Below are positions 16,462 to 24,897 of a DNA stretch of 42,666 nucleotides, in pieces. This DNA is from UBA1275 sp038124025 (GTDB taxonomy: Bacteria > Bacteroidota > Rhodothermia > Balneolales > Balneolaceae), in the NCBI GenBank assembly GCA_038124025.1, contig JAYPBC010000017.1, positions 1 through 42,666 on the forward strand. Direction: 5' to 3'. The position numbers and the translations under genes were made by a program. How positions within the stretch are numbered: the first letter of the stretch is position 1; each line of letters opens with the position of its first letter. The notes below the pieces were generated by a model. That model was not told the origin of the DNA, made no database searches, and was given only the letters and a program-made list of their open reading frames with translations.

Positions 16462-18402
16462 ATGCCTAACACCACTGATTCCCCTAATCAAGCTGTAGCT
16501 GTACATTCTCCCCTCGGGTTAACTGATACAAAAGCCATTTCATTCAATAAACTGCCACACGTGCTACTCATTTTTGCTCTTTCCATCCTTGCAAGTTCTT
16601 CAATTTGGGCACAGGTCGGGTGGAACAAAGCCTACGAGAACGGTTTAGTGGTCTCGGCCGAGGGCGCAGCCTCCGAGGTCGGCCGGCACATCCTCCAACA
16701 AGGCGGAAACGCCGTCGACGCAGCCATCGCTGTGCAATTCGCACTCGCCGTCACACTCCCAAGAGCCGGCAACCTCGGCGGCGGGGGCTTCATGGTGGCG
16801 CACATGGCCGACGGCACGGTCGCCTCCCTAGACTTCCGCGAGCGCGCACCCGGGCTCGCCCACCGCGACATGTACTTGGACTCCGGCGGGAAATACCTCT
16901 CCGACCTTAGCAAAACCGGCGCCCTTGCGGTGGGCGTGCCTGGAACGGTAGATGGCATGGTAAAAGCGCATGCACGCTTCGGAAGTATGCCCTGGGCAGA
17001 TTTGGTAGCCCCCGCCATCGCGCTAGCGCGCGAAGGCTACGCCCTCTCCTACTCCCAAGCCTCTTCATTGAATTACGCCGGATCGGCATTTGCCCCTTTT
17101 GAGGCGTCCAGAAAATACTTTTGGGCGCCGTGTAAAAAACCCAGCGTTCCAACAAACACTGCCAAAGCTACGAACCTTACCAAGGCCGCTAACTCATCAA
17201 CCAGTGAACAAGGATATCATGCTAGGGCTAATGATCCAGGAGAAGAAGCGGCTATTATGAGCAACAAGGATCCCGAAAAATCCTCGGACCAACCCTGCCG
17301 GGCTTTTGAAGAAGGAGAACATTTTCAGCAAACCGATTTGGCGCAAACCCTAGTTGCTATTGCTGAGAATGGTCGGGATGGATTTTATGGAGGCTGGGTG
17401 GCCGAACGAATCGTCGAAACTATGCAGAGCTACGATGGATTGATTAGCCAGGAAGATTTAAAGGCGTATGAGAGTGTATGGAGGGAACCTTATGAGGTTG
17501 ATTTTCGAGGATATCGTTTGCACATAATGCCACCGCCAAGCTCTGGAAGTATTGCGGTGGGGCAAATTTTACGGATGATGGAAACCCAAGGATTGGATTC
17601 TATGGAATATCATTCTGCCGACTATTACCACCTACTAGCCGAAGCGATGCGTAGAGCTTTTGCCGACCGGGCTCATTTTTTAGGGGACCCAGATTTTTAT
17701 CCTGTACCTATCGAAGCGCTGAGCCAGGGCGATTATGCAACCGAGCGTATGGCGAGTTTTAATCCAGACCGCGCGACCCCCTCTGACGATATAGCACATG
17801 GGGAGGTGGCTATGCATAAGGAAAGCTATGAAACTACCCATTTTTCGATAATGGATGCTCAGGGCAATGCAGTAGGCATCACCACTACCCTGAACGGCTC
17901 TTTTGGCAGCAAATTAGCGGTGGATGGAGCAGGTTTTATGCTTAACAATGAGATGGATGACTTTTCGGCACAGCCTGGAACACCCAATATGTTTGGACTT
18001 TTAGGAGGAGAGGCGAATGCGATAGCGCCGGGCAAACGTATGCTTAGCAGTATGACGCCTATCATCGTAAGTAAAGATGGGCAGGTTAAGATGATTGCTG
18101 GCGCTGCAGGTGGGCCACGAATTATAAGTGCTACCCTGCAAAACGTACTCAATGTGATACTCTTTGGAATGAACGCCCAGCAGGCCAACGCCGCGCCGCG
18201 GATACATCATCAGTGGTACCCCGACCGGCTACTTTTTGATCCCCTGAGCCTGAGTGCGGACACCCAAGCTTTATTGCGTGCTAAAGGACATTCCCTTGCT
18301 CAAACCACTCTGGCCCGAGTTCATTCTATCGTAATCGATTCTCAAGGACGCCGTACTGGAGGTGTGGATCCTCGGGGCGATGGGTACGCGGCTGGCTATT
18401 AG
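16462..18402 (+). CDS. ggt: Gamma-glutamyltransferase (glutathione hydrolase)
   Basis: GGT is an exported, self-cleaving enzyme that hydrolyses or transfers the gamma-glutamyl group of glutathione and related thiols. From the chosen ATG the protein has 646 residues with a signal peptide (VLLIFALSILASSS, cut near WAQ). The autoprocessing site is SYE|TTHFS, making threonine at about 458 the new N-terminal nucleophile. GNAVGITTTLNGSFGS and the GG turn of AGAAGGPRI follow as in the family. In-frame GTG (16402) and ATG (16408) starts lie upstream but lengthen the leader without conserved sequence. A poorly conserved insertion of about 50 residues precedes FQQTDLAQTL. Codons for the first third are far GC-richer than the rest. 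Confidence 0.92.
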   Translation: MPNTTDSPNQAVAVHSPLGLTDTKAISFNKLPHVLLIFALSILASSSIWAQVGWNKAYENGLVVSAEGAASEVGRHILQQGGNAVDAAIAVQFALAVTLPRAGNLGGGGFMVAHMADGTVASLDFRERAPGLAHRDMYLDSGGKYLSDLSKTGALAVGVPGTVDGMVKAHARFGSMPWADLVAPAIALAREGYALSYSQASSLNYAGSAFAPFEASRKYFWAPCKKPSVPTNTAKATNLTKAANSSTSEQGYHARANDPGEEAAIMSNKDPEKSSDQPCRAFEEGEHFQQTDLAQTLVAIAENGRDGFYGGWVAERIVETMQSYDGLISQEDLKAYESVWREPYEVDFRGYRLHIMPPPSSGSIAVGQILRMMETQGLDSMEYHSADYYHLLAEAMRRAFADRAHFLGDPDFYPVPIEALSQGDYATERMASFNPDRATPSDDIAHGEVAMHKESYETTHFSIMDAQGNAVGITTTLNGSFGSKLAVDGAGFMLNNEMDDFSAQPGTPNMFGLLGGEANAIAPGKRMLSSMTPIIVSKDGQVKMIAGAAGGPRIISATLQNVLNVILFGMNAQQANAAPRIHHQWYPDRLLFDPLSLSADTQALLRAKGHSLAQTTLARVHSIVIDSQGRRTGGVDPRGDGYAAGY

Positions 18403-18412
18403 TATACGTGCA

Positions 18413-18808
18413 TCAGAGTAGAGCTAAAGCTTTTTTGTAAGCCTGTTGAATATTCACCTTGTTCACCTCGCTGTGGGAGGCATGAAATATAACCTCTCCA
18501 TTGGCGATGACCAAAACCTGAGGGGATTCGTGACGAACGGAGGTTTTTTGGGCTATATACTGGGATATAGGACGAAACCGAACTACTTCGACCATACTAC
18601 GATCCATTTCTGGCCACTCTTCTAGGGGGACACTGTCCAAGTTTTGTTTGGCAAAAAAACTGACTGCACAGCTCTGTGAATGCTTTAAAATAAGTTGAAT
18701 ACGGCCTCCAGAGGCTGCGAATACCTCTTCTACAGCATCCTCCGATTCCAGTTGCACCCAATCAGTTTCCTCTGTGCCCTTACCAAATAGTTTGTTTAAA
18801 AATCCCAT
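18413..18808 (-). CDS. ytxJ: YtxJ-like bacillithiol-system redox protein
   Basis: The 131-residue protein matches the YtxJ family, thioredoxin-fold proteins found with bacillithiol use. Conserved elements are ILKHSQSCAVSFFA with the single active-site cysteine, the VRHESPQVLVIANG strand-loop, and the terminal SHSEVNKVNIQQAYKKAL. The ATG giving MGFLNKLFGK is preferred over a TTG five codons upstream, because family members begin with a similar short amphipathic stretch. It converges on ggt with a gap of only 10 bp. Its presence suggests the cell uses bacillithiol, which fits a neighbouring enzyme of thiol breakdown, though the link is inferential. Confidence 0.85.
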   Translation of the reverse strand: MGFLNKLFGKGTEETDWVQLESEDAVEEVFAASGGRIQLILKHSQSCAVSFFAKQNLDSVPLEEWPEMDRSMVEVVRFRPISQYIAQKTSVRHESPQVLVIANGEVIFHASHSEVNKVNIQQAYKKALALL

Positions 18809-18935
18809 GGATAAATTTAACAATAAGTTTAGCTTCTTTCGTTGTTTCTAATATACGAGCTTTGTTACTTAAGTGTCTTAGGTGCTTTGCGATGGTATGG
18901 CCACCGAGTTCAATCGTCCCGAAATGCACGCTGAT

Positions 18936-18959
18936 ATACACCATGAAATACACTATGAA
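18936..18959. repeat. Two-unit 12-bp tandem repeat upstream of the UlaG-like gene
   Basis: ATACACCATGAA is followed directly by ATACACTATGAA, 11 of 12 bases identical. The pair lies about 40 bp before the ATG of the metal-dependent hydrolase, in the divergent gap shared with ytxJ. The unit length equals that of the array after hisA, and both contain an ATGAA core. Confidence 0.55.
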
Positions 18960-18997
18960 ACATAACTAACCACCTAATCCATTTAGCCCCATTCATA

Positions 18998-19696
18998 ATG
19001 ACTAAAACTCAAATGCAGTGGCTTGGGCATTCGGCATTTCGCTTCGTGAGTCCAGACGGCCACATCATCTATGTTGATCCTTTTTTATCTCAGAACCCAA
19101 GTACCCCTAAGGAGTGGAAACGAGTAGAAGAGGCTGATTTTATCTTCCTTACTCATGGCCATGAGGATCATGTTGGAGACACCCTAGATATTGCTACAAA
19201 AACAGGATGTAGGGTAGGCGGCATGGTAGAATTAATGGGCTTACTACAACTCGAAGGCTTGCCAGAAACCCAAAGTATCGATTTTAATAAAGGGGGGAGT
19301 GTGCATTTCGATGATTTTTCTGTAACCATGGTCCATGCCAATCACTCCTCGTCCTACAAAGGGGCTTATGCAGGAGAAGCAGCAGGACTTATATTTTCCT
19401 TTGAAGATGACATCTGCGTCTATCATATGGGTGATACCAATATTTTTGGAGACCTACAGCTTTATGGAGAATTATACGAGCCTGACATCGTGCTCGCTCC
19501 TATAGGGGATCACTATACGATGGGCCCAGAAGAAGCGGCCTATGCGGTTCAATTAATTGACCCCAGACTAGCTATTCCTATTCATTACGGAACTTGGGAA
19601 GCCATTGCTACCGATCCGGTTGAATTCAAATATTTCGTGGAGGAAGACGAGGAAATTGAGGTAATAATTCCGGCAATAGGGGCCGATATTTGTTAG
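18998..19696 (+). CDS. UPF0173-type metal-dependent hydrolase (beta-lactamase fold)
   Basis: The 232-residue protein has the metallo-beta-lactamase zinc motif THGHEDHVGD at about residues 51-60. It also has the later ligands in MGDTNIFGD and PIHYGTWEA, and starts with the UlaG-like MQWLGHSAFRFVS. UPF0173 members are widespread and their natural substrate is mostly unknown; relatives hydrolyse lactones or phosphodiesters. The N-terminus and length fit the family exactly. The S1/P1 nuclease gene follows after 28 bp on the same strand. Confidence 0.9.
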   Translation: MTKTQMQWLGHSAFRFVSPDGHIIYVDPFLSQNPSTPKEWKRVEEADFIFLTHGHEDHVGDTLDIATKTGCRVGGMVELMGLLQLEGLPETQSIDFNKGGSVHFDDFSVTMVHANHSSSYKGAYAGEAAGLIFSFEDDICVYHMGDTNIFGDLQLYGELYEPDIVLAPIGDHYTMGPEEAAYAVQLIDPRLAIPIHYGTWEAIATDPVEFKYFVEEDEEIEVIIPAIGADIC

Positions 19697-19724
19697 CTTT
19701 TAGATCCACATAAAAACAAAGAAT

Positions 19725-20624
19725 ATGTACAGCAAACAACGAAATACCTTCACCCAAAATACCTTTATCCCCACTATTTTTGTGGTACTGTGCATCGTCC
19801 TTTTTAGCTCACCTAGCCTTAATGGCTATTCAGGACTGAAATCGACAAATAAGTGGACGAGCCCAGAACTGAGCAATGATAAAGCGATGCATCCTGCGGG
19901 ATATTTTTGGTGGGGACAAATTGGTCATCGCGCCACTGGCTGGATAGCACAAGATTTATTGAGTGCCCAAGCTCGACAGGCCGTCGATCGTGTATTGGAG
20001 GGTAATTCGTTGGCGGAGGTGAGTACTTGGATGGACGAAGTGCGCTCAGATCCTAGCTTTGATTACATGGGGCCTTGGCATTATGTAACCCTTCCACCAG
20101 GCCAGACCTACCAGACAGTCGAAAAAGCCGAGGGAGGCGATGTGCTTTGGGCATTGGACAAAGTGGTAAGTGAACTTAAGGCAGGCGGCCTAAGCCCAGA
20201 GCAGGAAGCCATCAACCTGAAGGTATTAGTACATTTGATTGGGGATGTACATCAACCTTTACATGTAGGTAATGGCACGGATCGTGGAGGAAATGATGTG
20301 CAGGTCGAATGGTTCGGTAACCGGTCTAATTTACACCGAGTGTGGGATTCTGAAATGATTAACTCGAAGCAGCTCAGCTTTACCGAATTAGCCGACTTTA
20401 TCGATGATGGCCTCGATGAAACCGTCATCGAAGAGTGGCAATCTACTCATTGGTACGATTGGGCTATGGAATCACAGTCCCTGCTAGATCAGGTGTATGA
20501 CTTGCCAGAAAATGGTCGATTGAGCTACGAATATATGTTTAAAAATTTTAATGCGGTTCAACTTCGTTTGCTACAAGCAGGGGTTCGAATGGCAGGAGTA
20601 ATTAACGATATATACGGGGAATAA
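19725..20624 (+). CDS. Secreted S1/P1-type zinc nuclease
   Basis: S1/P1 nucleases are trinuclear-zinc enzymes that degrade single-stranded DNA and RNA and act as 3'-nucleotidases. The signal segment FVVLCIVLFSSPSLNG is followed by a 30-residue pro-like stretch and then FWWGQIGHRATGWIA, whose Trp and His match the zinc-binding N-terminus of mature P1. Further ligands are in LVHLIGDVHQPLH (three His and one Asp) and NLHRVWDSEMI. At 299 residues the length is normal. In fungal enzymes the ligating Trp must be residue 1, so cleavage just before WWGQ or WGQ would be expected. The TAA overlaps the next ATG by one base. Confidence 0.9.
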   Translation: MYSKQRNTFTQNTFIPTIFVVLCIVLFSSPSLNGYSGLKSTNKWTSPELSNDKAMHPAGYFWWGQIGHRATGWIAQDLLSAQARQAVDRVLEGNSLAEVSTWMDEVRSDPSFDYMGPWHYVTLPPGQTYQTVEKAEGGDVLWALDKVVSELKAGGLSPEQEAINLKVLVHLIGDVHQPLHVGNGTDRGGNDVQVEWFGNRSNLHRVWDSEMINSKQLSFTELADFIDDGLDETVIEEWQSTHWYDWAMESQSLLDQVYDLPENGRLSYEYMFKNFNAVQLRLLQAGVRMAGVINDIYGE

Positions 20625-21622
20625 TGAGCAAAAGGAAATGGCGCTGGGGGATACTTAGTACAGCAAATATTGGACGAACACGCTTCATTCCCGCCCTCCA
20701 ATCTATGCCCGATGTGGACGTAGTGGCAGTGGCTTCGCGGGATCTCCAAAAAGCCGAAACATTCGCCGAAGAATGCGGAATAGCCGAGGCGTATGGGAGC
20801 TATAAGGAACTCATGGAACATCCCGGTATCGATATTTTATACAATCCAACGCCTAATCACCTCCATGTTCCTTTAAGTATGCAGGCCGTTGAGCACGGTA
20901 AACATGTACTTTGCGAAAAACCCATTGCGTTAACCACCGGTGAATTAGATCAACTTATGCAAGCTCAACAGCAATTCCCTCTCGCACGGGTAATGGAAGG
21001 CTTTATGTACCGTTTTCATCCGCAATGGCGCTATATTGGTGAATGTATTCGTGATAAAAAGATTGGAGACTTAACTCATGTGCATGCGATTTTTACTTAT
21101 TTCAATAACGATCCAGGAAATGTTCGCAATCAAGCTGATCTGGGCGGAGGCGGCTTATTAGATATCGGTTGTTACTGCGTGGATGTGGCAAAAATGATTT
21201 TTGACGAGAACCCAAAAAGTGCTCAATCTCATATTCAGTATGATACTAACTTTAGCACCGACCGGCTAACCACCGGTTTGTTGGAGTTTGAACGAGGAAC
21301 CGCCACACTAGTATGTTCTACCCAAACCTACCCTTTTCAGCAGGTATGCATTCATGGAACCCAAGGCCGCATCGAAGTAGATATCCCCTTTAATTCTGCT
21401 TCGGATGAGGAGCTTCGTAGCATACGCATCATTACCCAGGATGGAGTGGTGGAAAAAACGTTTGAGCAGGTCAATGCCTATGCGCTAATGGCCCAAGCTA
21501 TGCAGCAAGCTCTAGAAAAGCAGCATCCTTTGCCCATCACTCTTGAAGACTCGATGGAAACAATGGCCATTATTGACCGGCTATTTTTTCCAAATAATGA
21601 TTCCTGGAGTGAGGCCCCATGA
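20624..21622 (+). CDS. Gfo/Idh/MocA-family NAD(P)-dependent oxidoreductase
   Basis: The 332-residue protein has an N-terminal Rossmann fold (RWGILSTANIGRTRFIPAL) and the family Glu-Lys-Pro motif in CEKPIALTTGEL at about residues 97-108. The C-terminal beta-sheet domain begins near GGGLLDIGCYCVDVAKM. It most resembles the dihydrodiol/xylose dehydrogenase-like branch. Substrates in this superfamily are usually sugars, inositols or dihydrodiols, and the sequence does not show which. It is coupled to the nuclease upstream (TAATG) and to the saccharopine-dehydrogenase-like gene downstream (ATGA overlap). Confidence 0.9.
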   Translation: MSKRKWRWGILSTANIGRTRFIPALQSMPDVDVVAVASRDLQKAETFAEECGIAEAYGSYKELMEHPGIDILYNPTPNHLHVPLSMQAVEHGKHVLCEKPIALTTGELDQLMQAQQQFPLARVMEGFMYRFHPQWRYIGECIRDKKIGDLTHVHAIFTYFNNDPGNVRNQADLGGGGLLDIGCYCVDVAKMIFDENPKSAQSHIQYDTNFSTDRLTTGLLEFERGTATLVCSTQTYPFQQVCIHGTQGRIEVDIPFNSASDEELRSIRIITQDGVVEKTFEQVNAYALMAQAMQQALEKQHPLPITLEDSMETMAIIDRLFFPNNDSWSEAP

Positions 21623-22911
21623 GTATGGCAACCAACATTATGCCTGAGGCGGCAACCATGACCGATAAGCAGCGCAGTTATGACATCATTGTGGTAGGCG
21701 CCACCGGCTTTACCGGTCGACGGGCCGCTCGTGAGTTGATAACCCAGTATGCTTCAACCTACCGAATCGGTCTGGCTGCCCGAAATAAACAACGCCTAGA
21801 GTCCCTAGCCACCGAGCTGGGTTTAGCTACCAAGGATTGCTTCACCGTAGACACCACCGATGCCGAGCGGGTTAAAGAAGTAGTCGGGCTCACTCGCTTA
21901 ATCGTAAGCACTGCTGGTCCCTATGCCCTATTTGGGGAGCCGGTTATTGCCGCCTGCGCACAGCTGGGCACCCATTACACCGATATTACCGGGGAGGTTG
22001 ATTTTATTGCTCGCATGAGCGAACGCTACGCTGAACAGGCAAGAGCTTCAGGCGCGCGATTGGTTTCGTTTTGTGGCTTTGATAGTGTTCCCGCTGAAGT
22101 AGCCGTCCACAAACTAGCACAACGCTTTGGCCCCGAGGAAGAACTCACTATTCAATCGTACTACACCACCAAGGGAGGACTAAACGGAGGAACCATCGCT
22201 ACCATGCTCAACAAATTAGCCTCAGGTGGGGATAACCAACGTGTAGGTGCCGATGTGTTGGTCGCAGCAAGCAGACACAACAAGATTGCGAAAAAAGGGA
22301 CAGAGGAAGATCATAACAATACTCCGAACCCTCCCGCCTTAATTCAACCAAAAGGCGCTCAATTTTTTGGCTTTGTGGGGCGTATAGAGCGTTGGAGCAC
22401 TCCTTTTATAATGAGCGGGGTTAATGCCCGAGTGGTGTACCGTTCGGTAAGTGATACTCAAAAAGAAGGCACTTATTCATTTAAGCGTTTCGGCTACTCA
22501 GAACAAAGTAGCTTGGGTAAGTGGTATGCCCCCATATCGTTTATTACGACAAGTATTCTGCTCTTGACTTTGGCTAGTCTTGGACCCTTTGCATGGTTTA
22601 GACGTATTCTCTCACGTGTAGTACCAGCGCCTGGACAAGGTCCATCCGAAGAGTCTATAGAACACGGTTTCATGCGACTGCATGTGTTCGCAAAAAGCAG
22701 TTCTGGACAAAAAGAAGAACTTCAATGTTTTTTTTCTGGTGACCCAAGCAACAAGGCCACCATTTTTTTTCTAGTTCAATCCTCTATTCTACTCTTACAA
22801 GAACTTGAAGCTAAGTCATTGGCACCGGCAGGTTTTCACACTCCCTACACTGCTTTTGGAGATGCGTTAGAGCATCAATTAACCAGCCATGGGTACGAAA
22901 TAAGCATTTAA
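21619..22911 (+). CDS. Saccharopine dehydrogenase-like (trans-acting enoyl reductase type) oxidoreductase
   Basis: The 430-residue protein starts its conserved region with YDIIVVGATGFTGRRAARELI, a nucleotide-binding loop. It continues with IVSTAGPYALFGEPVIAAC, THYTDITGEVDFI and VSFCGFDSVPAE, all typical of the SCCPDH/trans-acting enoyl reductase branch. A single hydrophobic segment (ISFITTSILLLTLASLGPF) lies near residue 315, and relatives associate with lipid droplets or membranes. Mycobacterial relatives reduce lipid intermediates, so a lipid-linked substrate is possible. The first ATG is used, but methionines at positions 3, 8 and 14 are alternatives. The gene overlaps the preceding stop by four bases. 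Confidence 0.85.
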   Translation: MSMATNIMPEAATMTDKQRSYDIIVVGATGFTGRRAARELITQYASTYRIGLAARNKQRLESLATELGLATKDCFTVDTTDAERVKEVVGLTRLIVSTAGPYALFGEPVIAACAQLGTHYTDITGEVDFIARMSERYAEQARASGARLVSFCGFDSVPAEVAVHKLAQRFGPEEELTIQSYYTTKGGLNGGTIATMLNKLASGGDNQRVGADVLVAASRHNKIAKKGTEEDHNNTPNPPALIQPKGAQFFGFVGRIERWSTPFIMSGVNARVVYRSVSDTQKEGTYSFKRFGYSEQSSLGKWYAPISFITTSILLLTLASLGPFAWFRRILSRVVPAPGQGPSEESIEHGFMRLHVFAKSSSGQKEELQCFFSGDPSNKATIFFLVQSSILLLQELEAKSLAPAGFHTPYTAFGDALEHQLTSHGYEISI

Positions 22912-23071
22912 AAGGGAATTTTTTGTATTTTTTGTCGATTACTTTAGTGTTTGGCAGAGTAACCATCTGACCTCAAGAATACCAACTGTAACCCGATTTC
23001 ATGTCTACAGCAGGGCTCTTGTACTTTTAAAACATAACGTTCACTCACTTACATTTAAACATTTTGCGCTT

Positions 23072-24187
23072 ATGCCATCGATGGTCACCTTTAACAACAA
23101 GATTAACCGCGAATTTAGCCGTGAGGTAAAAAAACGCGTCAATACTTATTTTGAGGAGCAAAACATTTCCAAACATGCCAATGCCGCCATGGTCGTTAAA
23201 ACGGTGGTTATTCTTGGGGTATATTGGGGTGCTTACGCTCTAATAATGCTTGGCGGACTAAGCTTGAATTGGATGTGGGGCCTAACCGCTGTTATGGGTA
23301 TAGGTATGGCCGGAATTGGGTTTTCCATTACACATGACGCCCTACATGGTGCCTATTCGCCCAATCAACGGGTGAATAACTTTGTGGGACTATTTTTTGA
23401 TTTGGTGGGGGCCAATGGTTACATCTGGAAAATTACACACAACATCATCCATCACACCTATACCAATATTCACGGTCATGATGAGGATCTAGAGGTCGCT
23501 GAGTTTATTCGGCTTTCCCCTCACACCGAACATAAACCCATTCACCGACTTCAACACTTTTTAGCCTTCCCTGCCTATAGCTTTGCTACATTTTTTTGGG
23601 TGTTTATAAAAGATTACTGGTATTTCATCAAAAATCCCTTAGGACCCTACGAGGATAAAAAACACCCGGTGTCTGAGTGGATCAAACTATTTGTGACCAA
23701 AGCTTTCTACTATACGTATGCACTCATTCTACCTTTAGTAGTGTTAGACATTACTTGGTGGCAGTTGCTTATTGGCTTTACCACCCTACACTTAGTAGCA
23801 GGACTCATCTTAGGAATTATTTTTCAGCTGGCTCATGTAGTCGAATCGACTACCCACCCAATTCCAAACGAGGATAATATGATTGAGAATCACTGGGTTA
23901 TTCATGAAATGCTTACCACCAATAACTTTGCACGGTCCAATAAGGCTCTTTGTTGGTATGTAGGTGGGTTAAATTTTCAGATAGAACATCACCTTTTTCC
24001 CAAGGTATGTAGCATTCACTACCCGGCTATCAGTCCCATTGTGGAACAAACCGCAAAAGAGTTTGGCATTCCCTACAACTGCCATGAAACCTTTAGTGAA
24101 GCTGTCGCATCTCATTACAGAACGCTCAAAAAATTTGGTGATCCTAGCTTTCAATGGGATGGAGAAAGTCGACTAGCGGCGGCCTAA
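23072..24187 (+). CDS. Membrane fatty acid (acyl-lipid or acyl-CoA) desaturase
   Basis: The 371-residue integral membrane protein has the three histidine boxes of di-iron desaturases: HDALH at about 88-92, HNIIHH at about 123-128 and QIEHH at about 302-307. The QIEHH form of the third box resembles front-end and linoleoyl-type desaturases, although the N-terminal cytochrome b5 domain of those enzymes is absent. Membrane segments flank the boxes (VVILGVYWGAYALIMLGGLSL, LHLVAGLILGIIFQLAHVV). It would introduce a double bond into membrane fatty acids, with position unknown. The 160-bp gap upstream contains T-rich runs but no exact -7 box. Confidence 0.9.
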   Translation: MPSMVTFNNKINREFSREVKKRVNTYFEEQNISKHANAAMVVKTVVILGVYWGAYALIMLGGLSLNWMWGLTAVMGIGMAGIGFSITHDALHGAYSPNQRVNNFVGLFFDLVGANGYIWKITHNIIHHTYTNIHGHDEDLEVAEFIRLSPHTEHKPIHRLQHFLAFPAYSFATFFWVFIKDYWYFIKNPLGPYEDKKHPVSEWIKLFVTKAFYYTYALILPLVVLDITWWQLLIGFTTLHLVAGLILGIIFQLAHVVESTTHPIPNEDNMIENHWVIHEMLTTNNFARSNKALCWYVGGLNFQIEHHLFPKVCSIHYPAISPIVEQTAKEFGIPYNCHETFSEAVASHYRTLKKFGDPSFQWDGESRLAAA

Positions 24188-24299
24188 GGTCGATTCAGAG
24201 CATCTCGATAACACCATTAAGGCGGTTGCATGGGCAGCCAAAAGCATCATCTCCGGAGCGGACACTCCTACCCGTATCGATCCAGAAACGGTAAACTAG
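24177..24299 (+). pseudogene. Possible 3' remnant of a lost gene after the desaturase
   Basis: After an in-frame TAG inside the desaturase tail, the shifted frame stays open for 40 codons to a TAG at 24297-24299. The last part reads AVAWAAKSIISGADTPTRID, which looks like genuine enzyme C-terminal sequence (a helix followed by a Gly-Ala turn) rather than random translation. No start codon is present. The first codons overlap the desaturase in another frame and cannot be original. I do not recognise the family. Confidence 0.25.
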
Positions 24300-24300
24300 C

Positions 24301-24774
24301 TTAATCTGAGGTAGATTTTTCTGATTCTGGGCCTACAACCGCAACGGGAATTTCATCTCCGTCGTTGAGTATGTAAGCGCTGGTTATTTTGGCCTTGGAT
24401 TCCAACATCCGAGTCACCGAGCAGTACTTGGTCATGGAGAGATAAATAGCTCGGTGTAATTTGGCATCCAGCACCGCCCCTTTTACCTTAAAAAGAACAT
24501 GAATATGCTCAAAAACCGAAGGGATTCCTGGAGAGGTTCGCACGCCTTGCACATCTACATGATACGACTCTATGGGTTGTTTCTGCTTGTTTAGAACACT
24601 AATCACATCCATGGAAGTACAGGCGCCTAATCCCACCAAAAGCATCTGCATAGGGCGAAAACCTTTATTCTCTCCACCAATTGCCTCTGAACCGTCTAGG
24701 TGTACCTGATGCCCTTGTTCATTGGAAGCAACTAAATGTACAGCGTCGTTAATTTGTTCAAAATGTATGTTCAT
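24301..24774 (-). CDS. OsmC-family protein
   Basis: OsmC/Ohr proteins are dimeric thiol peroxidases acting on organic hydroperoxides. The 157-residue protein has the two active-site cysteines, C52 in VGLGACTSMDV and C118 in MTKYCSVTRML. The SIxxGG-like EAIGGENKGFRPMQMLL and the C-terminal SKAKITSAYIL are also present. It belongs to the YhfA-like or general OsmC branch rather than Ohr, judged from the GACTSMDV context. It is separated by 123 bp from the upstream minus-strand metallohydrolase, and a long palindrome lies in that gap. Confidence 0.9.
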   Translation of the reverse strand: MNIHFEQINDAVHLVASNEQGHQVHLDGSEAIGGENKGFRPMQMLLVGLGACTSMDVISVLNKQKQPIESYHVDVQGVRTSPGIPSVFEHIHVLFKVKGAVLDAKLHRAIYLSMTKYCSVTRMLESKAKITSAYILNDGDEIPVAVVGPESEKSTSD

Positions 24775-24810
24775 AAGGCGTTCATTTGGGTTTTAATCTC
24801 AATTAGATGA

Positions 24811-24834
24811 CCTAAAAAATAGCTTTTTTCTAGG
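24811..24834. promoter_or_regulatory. 24-bp near-perfect palindrome upstream of the OsmC gene
   Basis: CCTAAAAAATAGCTTTTTTC followed by TAGG forms paired arms (CCTA with TAGG, AAAAA with TTTTT) around a short TAGC centre with one unpaired C. It lies 37-60 bp upstream of the OsmC start and about 65-85 bp past the stop of the metallohydrolase. It could be an operator for a peroxide-sensing regulator, or an AT-rich terminator of the upstream gene. Confidence 0.4.
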
Positions 24835-24897
24835 CACTTATACAATGCCATCTCTTGCATAGTCCCCAGCTAGCATTTCTTAGTTTCTCGCTCGGGA

